Assembly: GCA_964410215.1 (NCBI GenBank)
Contig: CAYPHA010000014.1
Coordinates: 1 to 64,000, forward strand
DNA: 64,000 bases
DNA from: CAYPHA01 sp964410215
GTDB taxonomy: Bacteria > Calditrichota > Calditrichia > Calditrichales > CAYPHA01
Direction of reading: 5' to 3'
Of this stretch, positions 1-9,022 are shown one piece after another. The notes under the pieces are model-generated. The model was not told where the DNA came from, ran no database searches, and worked only from the letters and a program-made list of their open reading frames with translations. How positions within the stretch are numbered: the first letter of the stretch is position 1; each line of letters begins with the position of its first letter. Both the position numbers and the translations under genes were made by a program.

Positions 1-526
1 GGGTTTGCCGTTCTATTATTACCATATTCCCGCGGTCTCAGGAGTGGATTTTCCTATGACTTCATTCATCGAGAAAGCCGGTCAGCATATCCCAAATTTC
101 ACCGGTATTAAATTTACTGACAATAATTTTATGGAATTTCAGAGATGTGTGAATATGGATGACGGTAAATGGGATATTCTGCACGGCTATGACGAAGTAT
201 TGCTTGCCGGATTGTCGTTCGGAGCGAGAGGAGCTGTTGGCAGTACCTATAATTTTATGGCACCCCTTTATTATGGAATAATGAGCGATTACGAAAACGG
301 ATTCCTCGAAGCAGCCCGGCAAAAACAAATGATTTCCGTGAGTATCATCACTATCCTCATCAACTATGGCGGTGCCATCGTATCCGGTAAGGCGCTGATG
401 AAATATTATGGTATCGACTGCGGGAATTTCCGTCCGCCGGTTGCCCCGTTTGATGACAGTTTGTATGATGGCATGATTAAGGAGTTAAGGGAAGCAGACC
501 TCTTTAAATTACAAAATAAAAAATAA
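1..526 (+). CDS. nanA: N-acetylneuraminate lyase, 3' part (5' end outside window)
   Basis: This cytoplasmic Schiff-base aldolase cleaves N-acetylneuraminate to N-acetylmannosamine and pyruvate. About 174 codons are visible of a protein that is normally about 300 residues, so the N-terminal half lies before the window; the frame is open to the edge and the apparent TTG at base 5 is not a start. Family hallmarks are YYYHIP (end of the strand carrying the catalytic Tyr region), GIKFTD with the Schiff-base lysine, HGYDE and GSTYN. The last two match E. coli NanA closely and distinguish it from dihydrodipicolinate synthase. A sialidase-like gene and a NanM-like/symporter fusion follow within 11 kb, supporting a sialic acid role. 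Confidence 0.9.
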   Translation, partial: GLPFYYYHIPAVSGVDFPMTSFIEKAGQHIPNFTGIKFTDNNFMEFQRCVNMDDGKWDILHGYDEVLLAGLSFGARGAVGSTYNFMAPLYYGIMSDYENGFLEAARQKQMISVSIITILINYGGAIVSGKALMKYYGIDCGNFRPPVAPFDDSLYDGMIKELREADLFKLQNKK

Positions 527-557
527 AAAATACAAGATAGTAATTGAGAATTAAAAA

Positions 558-599
558 TTTGGGATTTGGGGTTTGGATTTTGGGATTTAATGTTTGGGA
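558..599 (+). repeat. Six-unit heptanucleotide tandem repeat (TTTGGGA type) before a TonB receptor
   Basis: Six consecutive 7-base units read TTTGGGA, TTTGGGG, TTTGGAT, TTTGGGA, TTTAATG and TTTGGGA. The last unit supplies most of the GGGAGG ribosome-binding site (596-601) of the receptor gene starting at 606. The G-runs at 561, 568, 582 and 596 could weakly support a quadruplex. It may be a neutral intergenic repeat or a length-variable expression control element. Confidence 0.65.
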
Positions 600-605
600 G
601 GTTTT

Positions 606-3299
606 ATGGGTCTAAAACGCAGGTATCCCTTTAATATATTAATAAGCCTGTGTCTGTTGCCGCTTTTCTGGATAGCGGTTTCACATGCCGGTACGACGGG
701 GAAGCTGGCCGGAATGGTCGCATCCTCAACAGGAGAACCGTTGCCGGGTGTGAACATCATTATCCAGGCGCAGATTGTAAACGGGAAGGAAATCCCCTTC
801 AGTCCGGCAATGGGGGCATCAACGGATCTGGAAGGTGAATATTATATCATCAATCTGAAACCGGGTAATTATGTCGTCGAATGTTCAATGATCGGCTATC
901 AGAGCAAGGTGGCCAAACAGGTTCATGTCGCTGTAGACCGGACCACCAAATTAAATTTTACCCTTTCTGAGGAAATTATGGAAGGCGAGACCGTCATTGT
1001 CACGGCGGAAAGGGAGATGGTTGTGAAAGACCTGACTTCGGCTTCCGCAAAAGTCAGCGGTGAAACCATCAAGGACCTGCCTGTTGAGACCTTTGAGGAA
1101 GTACTCAGCCTGCAGTCGGGAATAACCACCGGGATGACCGGCGGTATTCACATCCGTGGTGGACGCACTTCCGAAATCAAGTATTATGTGGACGGTATTG
1201 CCGTATCCAATCCCTTTGACAATGCCCTGGCCGTTCCGGTTGAAAACAATGCCATCCAGGAGCTGGAAGTCATCAGCGGGACATTTAATGCGGAATACGG
1301 ACAGGCCCAGAGTGGTATCGTCAATATTGTTACCAAGGAGGGGACTGATACCTATACCGGAAGCTTTTCAGCCTATACGGGTGATTTTGTGACAAAAAAT
1401 TCGGATATCTTCTGGAATATTGATGATATAAATCCCCTCTCACAAAAATATGTAGAGGGTACCCTGAGCGGACCGTTACTGACGCGAAAAGTCAAGTTTT
1501 TTGCTTCCGCACGTTATACAGATCATGAAAACTGGCTGTACGGCCGTCGGGTGTTCCAGCCGATGGATTCGTCCAGTTTTGCATCGACAAACCGGGACGA
1601 CTGGTATATCGAAACGTCCGGCGATTCACAATATGTGTCGATGAATCCATCAAAAAGCCTCTCCGGTCAGGTTAAACTGACATACCGTATTCTACCGTCC
1701 CTTAAACTTTCGTATAGTCTGATGGCAAATCTGAGCGAGAACCGATATTTTTCAGGTGGATTTCGACTCAATCCGGAAGCTACGCGTACTCATTATACTG
1801 ATTCCTATAATAACCTGATTGATCTGACGCATACGCTCAGCCCGAGCACGTTTTACACACTTAAGCTGGCCCTTTATGAGACAGATTATCAAAGTTATGT
1901 TCATGAAGATCCTACCCATCCGGAATACCGTGCCATATTCGGTAGAAACCGTCAGCCCTCCGGGATTTTCTCCACCGGCGGGATTGACGGAGGGCATTCG
2001 TATCGAAACAGCAAAACATATGCCCTGCGTGCTGATCTGAACATGCAGGTAAACAAGGCGAATTTTGTCAAGATCGGGACCGAATACCGCTATCATGATC
2101 TGTATCTGGAATCATACAGTATTACGGTCGATCCTTACGTTTACGGCGACTGGGATCGGAGGATTCCCCCATTGACATCGACGGGGCATAACCGCTATGA
2201 TAAAAATCCCCTTGAATTTGCGGCATTTATTCAGGATAAGATCGAAATAAGTGATCTGATTGTCAATGTTGGATTGCGTTTTGATTATTTTGATCCGAAC
2301 GGAAAAATCCCGACGGACCTGCGCGATCCGGCTAATAAATTTTTTCCGGAGCCGGAGGATGTCGCCTATGAAACAGTAGATCCGAAAACGCAGCTTTCAC
2401 CGCGGCTCGGACTGGCTTTCCCCATTTCGGAAAGGGGGGTGTTTCATGCCGCATATGGCCAGTTTTTCCAGATTCCGGAATTCAGCCGGCTGTATGAAAA
2501 CCCGGAATTTGAAATTACCGGCTTTTACAGCAGTTTTCTCGGTAACGCCGACCTGGAAGCACAGCGAACGGACATGTATGAAATCGGGGTGCAGCAACAG
2601 ATAACGAATTTCATGGCCGTTGACATCACTGCCTATTACCGTAATATACGCAATTTAATGGGATCTGATCTGCATCAGGCCTACCGTGAGGATATCTTTT
2701 TCGGACGTTATTCCAATAACAGTCATGGCGCGGTACGCGGGCTGACCCTGGCGGCCCGGATGCGGCTTCCGCAATTTGGACTGACAGCCGATCTTAACTA
2801 TACATACCAGACGGCAAAAGGTATAGCCAGCGATCCAAAGCAATCCTTTTTTGATGCGGCGGGTCGTAATGAAACAACCATCGTTCTTAATCCGCTGAAC
2901 TGGGACCTGCGTCATACGTTCAATGCATTCATCAGTTATTCCGGAAACAACTGGGGATCAAGCGCTATTGTTAAAATGAACTCAGGCTATCCCTTTACGC
3001 CCGGGAGTTATATTGAACTACGCAATGCCGGCCGGTTTAAAGGTGATTTATTTGTCGATCTCAGTGCCTTTAAACGCTTTAAAATCCTGGGCGGACATCA
3101 GGTGGAAGTCTTTACGAAAATTATCAATTTATTTGATTTTCACCGTATCGATCTCCTTCCACAGATCCGTCCCCTCGATGACGAAGCCCATCGTAATAAC
3201 GGACTGGACCTCTTTAACACGTTATACGAAATTTCCCTGAATCCGGCTGTGCAGCCCACACCACGGGAAATACGAATCGGAACCAAGTTTATCTTTTAA
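606..3299 (+). CDS. TonB-dependent outer membrane receptor with carboxypeptidase-regulatory-like domain
   Basis: The product is an outer-membrane beta-barrel of about 898 residues, predicted to import a substrate using TonB energy. The ATG at 606 is chosen because GGGAGG lies 4 bases upstream and a signal peptide starts there (basic MGLKRR, hydrophobic core, cleavage near SHA-G). Residues about 32-115 form a carboxypeptidase-regulatory-like fold (GKLAGMVASSTGEPLPGVNI). A plug domain follows at about 125-235 (IHIRGGRTSEIKYYVDGI), then a barrel ending in an aromatic C-terminus (KFIF). No SusD homologue is adjacent. The next two genes, a Fn3/FlgD secreted protein and a PorV-like protein, are closely spaced and probably co-transcribed. 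The substrate cannot be read from the sequence; sialylated glycans are only suggested by neighbours. Confidence 0.88.
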   Translation: MGLKRRYPFNILISLCLLPLFWIAVSHAGTTGKLAGMVASSTGEPLPGVNIIIQAQIVNGKEIPFSPAMGASTDLEGEYYIINLKPGNYVVECSMIGYQSKVAKQVHVAVDRTTKLNFTLSEEIMEGETVIVTAEREMVVKDLTSASAKVSGETIKDLPVETFEEVLSLQSGITTGMTGGIHIRGGRTSEIKYYVDGIAVSNPFDNALAVPVENNAIQELEVISGTFNAEYGQAQSGIVNIVTKEGTDTYTGSFSAYTGDFVTKNSDIFWNIDDINPLSQKYVEGTLSGPLLTRKVKFFASARYTDHENWLYGRRVFQPMDSSSFASTNRDDWYIETSGDSQYVSMNPSKSLSGQVKLTYRILPSLKLSYSLMANLSENRYFSGGFRLNPEATRTHYTDSYNNLIDLTHTLSPSTFYTLKLALYETDYQSYVHEDPTHPEYRAIFGRNRQPSGIFSTGGIDGGHSYRNSKTYALRADLNMQVNKANFVKIGTEYRYHDLYLESYSITVDPYVYGDWDRRIPPLTSTGHNRYDKNPLEFAAFIQDKIEISDLIVNVGLRFDYFDPNGKIPTDLRDPANKFFPEPEDVAYETVDPKTQLSPRLGLAFPISERGVFHAAYGQFFQIPEFSRLYENPEFEITGFYSSFLGNADLEAQRTDMYEIGVQQQITNFMAVDITAYYRNIRNLMGSDLHQAYREDIFFGRYSNNSHGAVRGLTLAARMRLPQFGLTADLNYTYQTAKGIASDPKQSFFDAAGRNETTIVLNPLNWDLRHTFNAFISYSGNNWGSSAIVKMNSGYPFTPGSYIELRNAGRFKGDLFVDLSAFKRFKILGGHQVEVFTKIINLFDFHRIDLLPQIRPLDDEAHRNNGLDLFNTLYEISLNPAVQPTPREIRIGTKFIF

Positions 3300-3316
3300 A
3301 CAGTGGAGTTTGCATT

Positions 3317-6300
3317 ATGAATATACGTTCACTCTGCCTGATTCTATTGACAGGCTTTTTTATTTGGGGCCACCGGGGTGCTGTGATGGCGCAAAACAGC
3401 GAGGCCGGCATCTGGATTGACCCGGAACGGAGCGATCCCACGGACCGCCGGTCGCTGATCATGAACGGGAATAATGTGGAGTCCATGGTCGGTAACTGGG
3501 GAAATGTGGGGCAGGGGCCCGTGCCCATAAGCGGTGTCTGGCCAAGGGGAAGCGGACATGACCATATCTATGAGTTTACGGGTTTCGTCGGCGCCCGGGT
3601 GCCGGACAGTACCGGCAAACCCGTTGTCGTGATTTCTGACGGCTATTACGATGGCGGTGGTACATCCGGTGAGTTTGATCCCGTGACTAATATTGAATAT
3701 AAATGGCACCCCTTACCGGGATATTTTAACAAAATTGAGGGGCAGGATGAATTTGCCAACAGCCGCAATCCGGTTTCCTGGCCCGACACCTGGCCAGGAA
3801 AAGATGCTACCTGGGACGGGAAATGGAACGGTTTTTTCGGTCAGAACCAGTTCAATGCCGACCAGGAAGCCATGTATTATATTGACGATTCCTGGAACAG
3901 TGAATTCCCCTTCTATCCCTATGAGGGACAGCCCGAACGCCGCGGCCTGGGCTTACAGCTCCATACACGGCTGTTTCAGTGGGCCCATCCCCTGGCAAAG
4001 GATATCCTGTTCTTTTATTTCGAAGTTTCCAATGCCGGTGATTTTGAATATTCCTACAGGGATAATCCAGTTATCTTCGGAGGATTCGGCGATATCGGAC
4101 CCGGGGGGCGCGGTACCATCGATGATGATGCCTGGTTCGATACCGATGTGGATATGGTTTACGGCTGGGATCATGACAACCGCGGCAATTGGACTGTCAA
4201 CCGTGATATTCCGCCCGGTTACCTGGGTTGGAAATTTCTGGAATCACCGGGAATTGAAACCGATGGTATCGACAACGATGAGGATGGTCTTACCGATGAA
4301 CGGCGTGATAATGATGCCGGTGAATGGATCTTCGGTCCGGTCGGGAAATACGGTGAACCAAAATGGCACTGGAGCGGCGATGAAGACGGCGACTGGCTGG
4401 CCGAAATTGACGATGTCGGGGCAGATGGCATTTATATCTATGACGAGGGTTATCCCGGGCCTGATGCCGATGGTACGGAAGGCAACGGGCGTCCTGATCA
4501 GGGGGAACCGAATTTCGGAAGGCTGGACAATGACGAGAGTGACCAGGTGGGCCTGACCAGTTTCAGCGCGCCGCTTTACGGAGAGGTGAAAATATCGGAC
4601 GAAGAAGTTATGTGGCCCAGGCTGCAGCCCGGAACCTTTATTCAACCCACGCAGACCGTCAACCAGTTCTGGATATTCGGTAGCGGGCCCATCAGTCTAC
4701 CGGTTCATAAAACAGAACGGTTTTCAACCTGTTATGCCTTCGCCTTCAATGAGCAAGCCCTGTTCCAGGCAGCGGAAGTCGCCCAGCGGATTTTTGATTC
4801 GGATTATCGCTTTGCCAAACCGCCCCGTCAGCCGGTCCTGCGCGCCATCCCGGGGGATGAAAAAGTCACCCTGATATGGGATGATCTAGCGGAATTGTCC
4901 CGTGATCCCATCTATGGACGGGACTTTGAGGGCTATCGTATTTACCGGGCAACGGATCCGCAATTTCTTGATGTCGAAGAGGTGACAGATTCACGCGGCA
5001 ACCCGGTGTTTAAAGTCCCGATCGCCCAGTTTGACCTGAATGACGGCCTCACGGGTCCGCATCCTTTACAGTTCGGTGAAGAGATTGGCCAGCCGACCGG
5101 TATTCATTTTCATATGGGTGATGACACGGGATTGAAGCATTATTATGTGGATGAAGGCCTCATTAACGGCCGTACCTATTACTATGCGGTGACGGCCTAT
5201 GATAAGGGCTATGTCCAGGAATTCGTTGACATGGGATTGTATGATACACCGAATCTGCTTGATATCACCCCATCAGAAAGTCCGGCTTCTATTGTCGTCG
5301 TGGATGGCATCATCACTCGCTTTGATCCCAATACGGTTGAAGTGACACCCAATCCAAAAGCATCGGATATGAACGAGGCCTATCTTCATGACGGCGATAC
5401 GCTGATCCATGCAGAAGGCTCAGCAACCGGACAGATCAGTGTCTCCATTGTGGATCCGGAAAAAGTACCGGATGGGGAATTTGAAATTACCTTCGAGACT
5501 GTTCCATCCGATATTCCGGGTGAACCTCATACGAAATATTATACAATATATAATTCTATCGATGATACTTACCTGGTTGCGTCCGCGGAAATTCCGGAAA
5601 TAGATCACATTGAAGGGCCTACCGGTCGATGGGTCAAAGAAATGTTTGACCACGGGCTAATACTGGAATTCGAAAATGAATATCCCGATGTCATTAACAC
5701 CAATGCCAATTCCGGATGGACCCGGGATTCAAAATGTAATTATTCGATTGAAATCGAACCTCATCCGCAAAAAAACACCCGCTTTCCTATCTCAATCGTA
5801 GTTGAATTTGGTGAACGGGGCGTAACAATTGATTCCGCATATTGGAGTGCGTCTAACCTGTTTCTACGTCCTACGGAACCAGTGGATTTTATGGTTTATG
5901 AACTCGGAACTCAGGAACCGCTCGATTTCACATTTCAGGAAATAGAAAAAAACTATAGCGTGGATCCGGAAGAGACGATTCTTTACCTCTTTAAGGAAGA
6001 TTCAACCCGCAGGGGATTTAATATTTCATGGAAGATAAATTTTGGTGAGCCTAAGGATTCATATGGCAATAGTCTTCCCAGGGAGGAATGGATTGAACCA
6101 CAGCCGGGGGATAAACTTATTGTGCGTAATCAGATCAATTTCAGTGAAAAGGATTTGTTGACTTTCCGGACCTCAAAGCGGGAAGTGCTTGAAAATCCTT
6201 CAAAAGTATCCGCTTTGGACAGAATAAAGGTTGTGCCGAACCCTTACATCGTTTCATCAATCCTGGAAAAACAACCATACCTGGCCGGAAGGGGAGAACG

Positions 6301-6538
6301 CTTTATACGATTTACAAACCTGCCTGCCCGATGCACAATCCGGATATTTACCGTGAACGGTGACCTGGTCCGGACACTGTACCAGGGCACTGACGGCAGT
6401 CCAGAACTGGAGAATGGTACCGTTATGTGGGACCTGAAATCAAAAGATAATCTCGAAGTTGCTTTCGGTCTTTATGTCTACCATGTCGATGCTCCCGGCA
6501 TCGGTACGAAGATCGGCAAGTTTGCGATAATAAATTAA
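3317..6538 (+). CDS. Large secreted protein with Fn3-like domain and FlgD-like/type IX C-terminal domain
   Basis: This 1073-residue protein has a signal peptide (MNIRSLCLILLTGFFIWG..., cleavage near VMAQ) and no recognised enzymatic domain. The middle holds Asp-rich, possibly calcium-binding segments (DNDEDGLTDERRDND, GDEDGDW). A fibronectin type III-like module lies at about 505-650 (PVLRAIPGDEKVTLIWDD ... GYRIYRA). The last ~90 residues (VVPNPYIVSS ... GLYVYHVDA ... GKFAII) resemble FlgD-like domains that serve as type IX secretion sorting signals in FCB bacteria. The gene starts 17 bases after the TonB receptor stop, indicating an operon. A cell-surface partner of the receptor or a binding protein is plausible, but the function is unknown. 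Confidence 0.7.
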   Translation: MNIRSLCLILLTGFFIWGHRGAVMAQNSEAGIWIDPERSDPTDRRSLIMNGNNVESMVGNWGNVGQGPVPISGVWPRGSGHDHIYEFTGFVGARVPDSTGKPVVVISDGYYDGGGTSGEFDPVTNIEYKWHPLPGYFNKIEGQDEFANSRNPVSWPDTWPGKDATWDGKWNGFFGQNQFNADQEAMYYIDDSWNSEFPFYPYEGQPERRGLGLQLHTRLFQWAHPLAKDILFFYFEVSNAGDFEYSYRDNPVIFGGFGDIGPGGRGTIDDDAWFDTDVDMVYGWDHDNRGNWTVNRDIPPGYLGWKFLESPGIETDGIDNDEDGLTDERRDNDAGEWIFGPVGKYGEPKWHWSGDEDGDWLAEIDDVGADGIYIYDEGYPGPDADGTEGNGRPDQGEPNFGRLDNDESDQVGLTSFSAPLYGEVKISDEEVMWPRLQPGTFIQPTQTVNQFWIFGSGPISLPVHKTERFSTCYAFAFNEQALFQAAEVAQRIFDSDYRFAKPPRQPVLRAIPGDEKVTLIWDDLAELSRDPIYGRDFEGYRIYRATDPQFLDVEEVTDSRGNPVFKVPIAQFDLNDGLTGPHPLQFGEEIGQPTGIHFHMGDDTGLKHYYVDEGLINGRTYYYAVTAYDKGYVQEFVDMGLYDTPNLLDITPSESPASIVVVDGIITRFDPNTVEVTPNPKASDMNEAYLHDGDTLIHAEGSATGQISVSIVDPEKVPDGEFEITFETVPSDIPGEPHTKYYTIYNSIDDTYLVASAEIPEIDHIEGPTGRWVKEMFDHGLILEFENEYPDVINTNANSGWTRDSKCNYSIEIEPHPQKNTRFPISIVVEFGERGVTIDSAYWSASNLFLRPTEPVDFMVYELGTQEPLDFTFQEIEKNYSVDPEETILYLFKEDSTRRGFNISWKINFGEPKDSYGNSLPREEWIEPQPGDKLIVRNQINFSEKDLLTFRTSKREVLENPSKVSALDRIKVVPNPYIVSSILEKQPYLAGRGERFIRFTNLPARCTIRIFTVNGDLVRTLYQGTDGSPELENGTVMWDLKSKDNLEVAFGLYVYHVDAPGIGTKIGKFAIIN

Positions 6539-6557
6539 GCGGATAAGGGAGTTTCGT

Positions 6558-7565
6558 ATGAAGAAAATACGATGGAACGCATATGCAATGATTACCCTGC
6601 TGGTCATGCTGCCTGTATTGCTGACAGCGCAAAGCAAGGTTGGTACCTCGGCCGCCAATTTTCTACAGATTGGAGCTGGTGCACGTGGTGTCGGGCTCGG
6701 AGAAGCCGCATCCGCAAGCTACAGGGATATCTCCGGGATTTACTGGAACCCCTCCCTAGTAGCATATGCGCAGAACAATCAGGTCTATTTTAACCATACC
6801 CGCTGGTTTGCCGATATCGATCTCAGCTACGGTTCGGCACTCCTGATGCTGGGTGGTTACGGTAATGTCGCGGTTACTTTCTATACACTGCGTACCGACC
6901 AGATTGAGGTAACAACGGAAGAGTACCCGAACGGGACCGGAGCCCTCTATACAGCTCAGGATATGATGGTCGCTCTGAGTCACGGCGTCGCTCTGACCAA
7001 TCGCTTCAATATCGGTCTGAGCCTGAAATATATCAGTTCCCAGATCTGGAATAATAAAGCTTCTGCTTTTGCCGCGGATATCGGCCTGACCTACCGAACC
7101 CCTCTCGAGCGCGTTACTCTGGGGATGAGCATTTCCAACTTCGGGACGGAAATGCAGATGGGTGGAACGGATAATGCCGTTCGGTTTGATCCGGATCTGC
7201 GTGTAGGCGGAAATAATGACGGTATTGTTGCCCATCAGCGCACCCGCTCATGGGATTTACCGATCCTTTTTCGTTTCGGGATTTCTTATGATGTGTTCCG
7301 CTCAGAATCGCACCAGGTACTGCTGCTGGGAGATGTGCTGTATCCCAGTTCCCAGGAAAACTACGTAAATACAGGATTCGAATACGGGTTTCTGGATACC
7401 TATTTCATCCGTGCCGGGCACCGGCAGTTGTTCCTGAAAGATGCAGAAGGCGGCTTTTCAGCAGGTGCGGGCCTGAAATTCTATGCCATGCGGATCGATT
7501 ATGCGTTTAGTGATCGCGGTGTTCTCAATGCGGTTCAGTACTTTTCGGTCAGCTTCGATTTTTGA
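6558..7565 (+). CDS. PorV/PorQ-family outer membrane protein
   Basis: This 335-residue protein has a signal peptide ending near LLTAQS. It begins with the characteristic PorV/UPF0164 block (SAANFLQIGAGARGVGLGEA, then YWNPS), followed by a FadL-like 14-strand-type barrel ending in FSVSFDF. PorV shuttles type IX secretion substrates at the outer membrane; the wider family includes proteins of unknown role. It starts 19 bases after the preceding secreted protein, whose C-terminus looks like a type IX signal, so a functional link is likely. In related genomes several paralogues exist, so this one may serve the neighbouring substrate rather than being the general PorV. Confidence 0.78.
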   Translation: MKKIRWNAYAMITLLVMLPVLLTAQSKVGTSAANFLQIGAGARGVGLGEAASASYRDISGIYWNPSLVAYAQNNQVYFNHTRWFADIDLSYGSALLMLGGYGNVAVTFYTLRTDQIEVTTEEYPNGTGALYTAQDMMVALSHGVALTNRFNIGLSLKYISSQIWNNKASAFAADIGLTYRTPLERVTLGMSISNFGTEMQMGGTDNAVRFDPDLRVGGNNDGIVAHQRTRSWDLPILFRFGISYDVFRSESHQVLLLGDVLYPSSQENYVNTGFEYGFLDTYFIRAGHRQLFLKDAEGGFSAGAGLKFYAMRIDYAFSDRGVLNAVQYFSVSFDF

Positions 7566-7592
7566 TAAATGTCCCGTTAAATGAATCTGTAG

Positions 7593-7751
7593 TTAAACCA
7601 CAGAGAACTCAGAGGTAAATCACTATAATTCATTGATGTATCTCATTTGCTTTTATATTGACAAAATTTATCGATCTTTTAAAATAATAAAATAGGTATA
7701 TATAAAGTATACAAATCCGTGTATTCTGTGCCATCCGTGTAATCCGTGATC
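7593..7751. repeat. Intergenic 9-bp-periodic repeat segments in the PorV-sialidase spacer
   Basis: The 229-bp spacer contains ACCACAGAG AACTCAGAG near 7598-7615. Near 7715-7750 it carries four degenerate 9-mers: ATCCGTGTA, TTCTGTGCC, ATCCGTGTA and ATCCGTGAT. Motifs of this CACAGAG / ATCCGTG kind are dispersed intergenic repeats in several bacterial phyla. The stretch between the two segments is AT-rich and could hold the sialidase promoter; I could not define one. Confidence 0.5.
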
Positions 7752-7794
7752 AAAACAGGAAGCAAAAAACTATAAACAAATAAAGCAGAGTCCC

Positions 7795-8961
7795 ATGAAA
7801 TCATCCTTATTCTATTTTATTCTCCTCTTAATTCTTGCGCATATTACCTCGTGTTCAAAGCATAAGGTAAATCCTTTCTGGGGGGATGGAATCCAGCACT
7901 ATGATGTTCAGAAAATTTTTATCGGTGAGCGGTTTCCCAATGTTGTTGTCGGTACCGACGGTACTGTTATCGCAACCTGGGGAAGCCAGTCCTACCGCGT
8001 CCGTCGCAGCACAGATGGCGGGAAAACCTGGGGACCGGAAATCACCGTTGCCGATTCCGGTTTTCACGGCGGGGGAACCATCGTGGATGAGAATAGCGGT
8101 GATATACTCGTTTTTGTGGAAAGGGGGCATCCTCCGGCTCCGCTAACGGTGTACCGCAGTAAAGACCAGGGAAAAACCTGGCAGGCTGATTCTGTCATTA
8201 TTAAGCCGAACAGCCTGGGACATATCCCGTCCATGCACATGAACGAACGGGGCATCACACTGAAAAACAGCCCGTTTGCAGTCAGGTTGCTTCGTCCAAC
8301 CCGTTACTACGGCGAAGGTAATGACCGTGCTTTCTGGGACTCCCACTACACGAATGCCATGTACAGCGATGATGGCGGAAAAACCTGGCAGACCGGGGAG
8401 CCCTTTCCGGCCTATGGAACCGGAGAAGCAGCCATCGAAGAACTTTCAGACGGTACACTGTATTATAATTCCCGCAGGCACAAATCAACGGACGGACGCA
8501 ATCCGCGGATGCGGCATATTGCCTGGGGCACGGACGGCGGTAAAACCTGGGATAATCTCTCTGTAAGCGACGTATTGCCAGATGGTCCGCAGCACACGGA
8601 TTATGGCTTAATGGCCGGACTGGTCCGTTTGCCACTCGACGGTTATGATATTCTTCTTTTCAGCAATGTCGATGTACCGCCTGAAAAAAAAGACGAAGAT
8701 GTTCCCTTTGAACTGCGCACGACGCGGCGCTTCCGGGGAACGGTCTGGGCCAGTTTCGACGGCGGCAAAACATGGCCGGTAAAACGCCTGGCGGATGAAA
8801 GCAGCTTTGCTTATTCATCGATGGCGGCAGGACGCGAGGGAACCCCTTCCGAAGGATGGATATACCTCATGTATGAAAGCGAGGGGGGTGCCAAAATGAG
8901 CCGGTTCAACCTTGCATGGATGACCGAAGGCAAACACTGGACGGAGTATTTGAAGGACTGA
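7795..8961 (+). CDS. Sialidase-like (GH33/BNR repeat) lipoprotein
   Basis: The product is a 388-residue six-bladed beta-propeller, probably an exo-alpha-sialidase releasing terminal sialic acid outside the cell. The N-terminus is a lipoprotein signal (hydrophobic run then ITSC, Cys near residue 20). Five Asp-box motifs of the SxDxGxTW type are visible: STDGGKTW, SKDQGKTW, SDDGGKTW, GTDGGKTW and SFDGGKTW. The classical RIP motif appears as ERFPN. Candidate acid residues are in GEAAIEELSDGT, and a Tyr lies in SSFAYSSM. Nearby nanA and a sialate-type transporter fit the assignment. Because the RIP motif is atypical, activity on another acidic or deoxy sugar cannot be excluded. Confidence 0.75.
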   Translation: MKSSLFYFILLLILAHITSCSKHKVNPFWGDGIQHYDVQKIFIGERFPNVVVGTDGTVIATWGSQSYRVRRSTDGGKTWGPEITVADSGFHGGGTIVDENSGDILVFVERGHPPAPLTVYRSKDQGKTWQADSVIIKPNSLGHIPSMHMNERGITLKNSPFAVRLLRPTRYYGEGNDRAFWDSHYTNAMYSDDGGKTWQTGEPFPAYGTGEAAIEELSDGTLYYNSRRHKSTDGRNPRMRHIAWGTDGGKTWDNLSVSDVLPDGPQHTDYGLMAGLVRLPLDGYDILLFSNVDVPPEKKDEDVPFELRTTRRFRGTVWASFDGGKTWPVKRLADESSFAYSSMAAGREGTPSEGWIYLMYESEGGAKMSRFNLAWMTEGKHWTEYLKD

Positions 8962-9022
8962 CTGGATACGCATTGCAATGTGACTCTACAATACAATGTA
9001 CCCTTAAGCAAAACAATCGTTT

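Noticed and set aside
3693..4556. Open frame of 287 codons overlapping the large secreted protein
   Set aside because: Composition is rich in Met, Pro and Arg without domain features, and the sense frame has clear signal peptide and Fn3-like modules.
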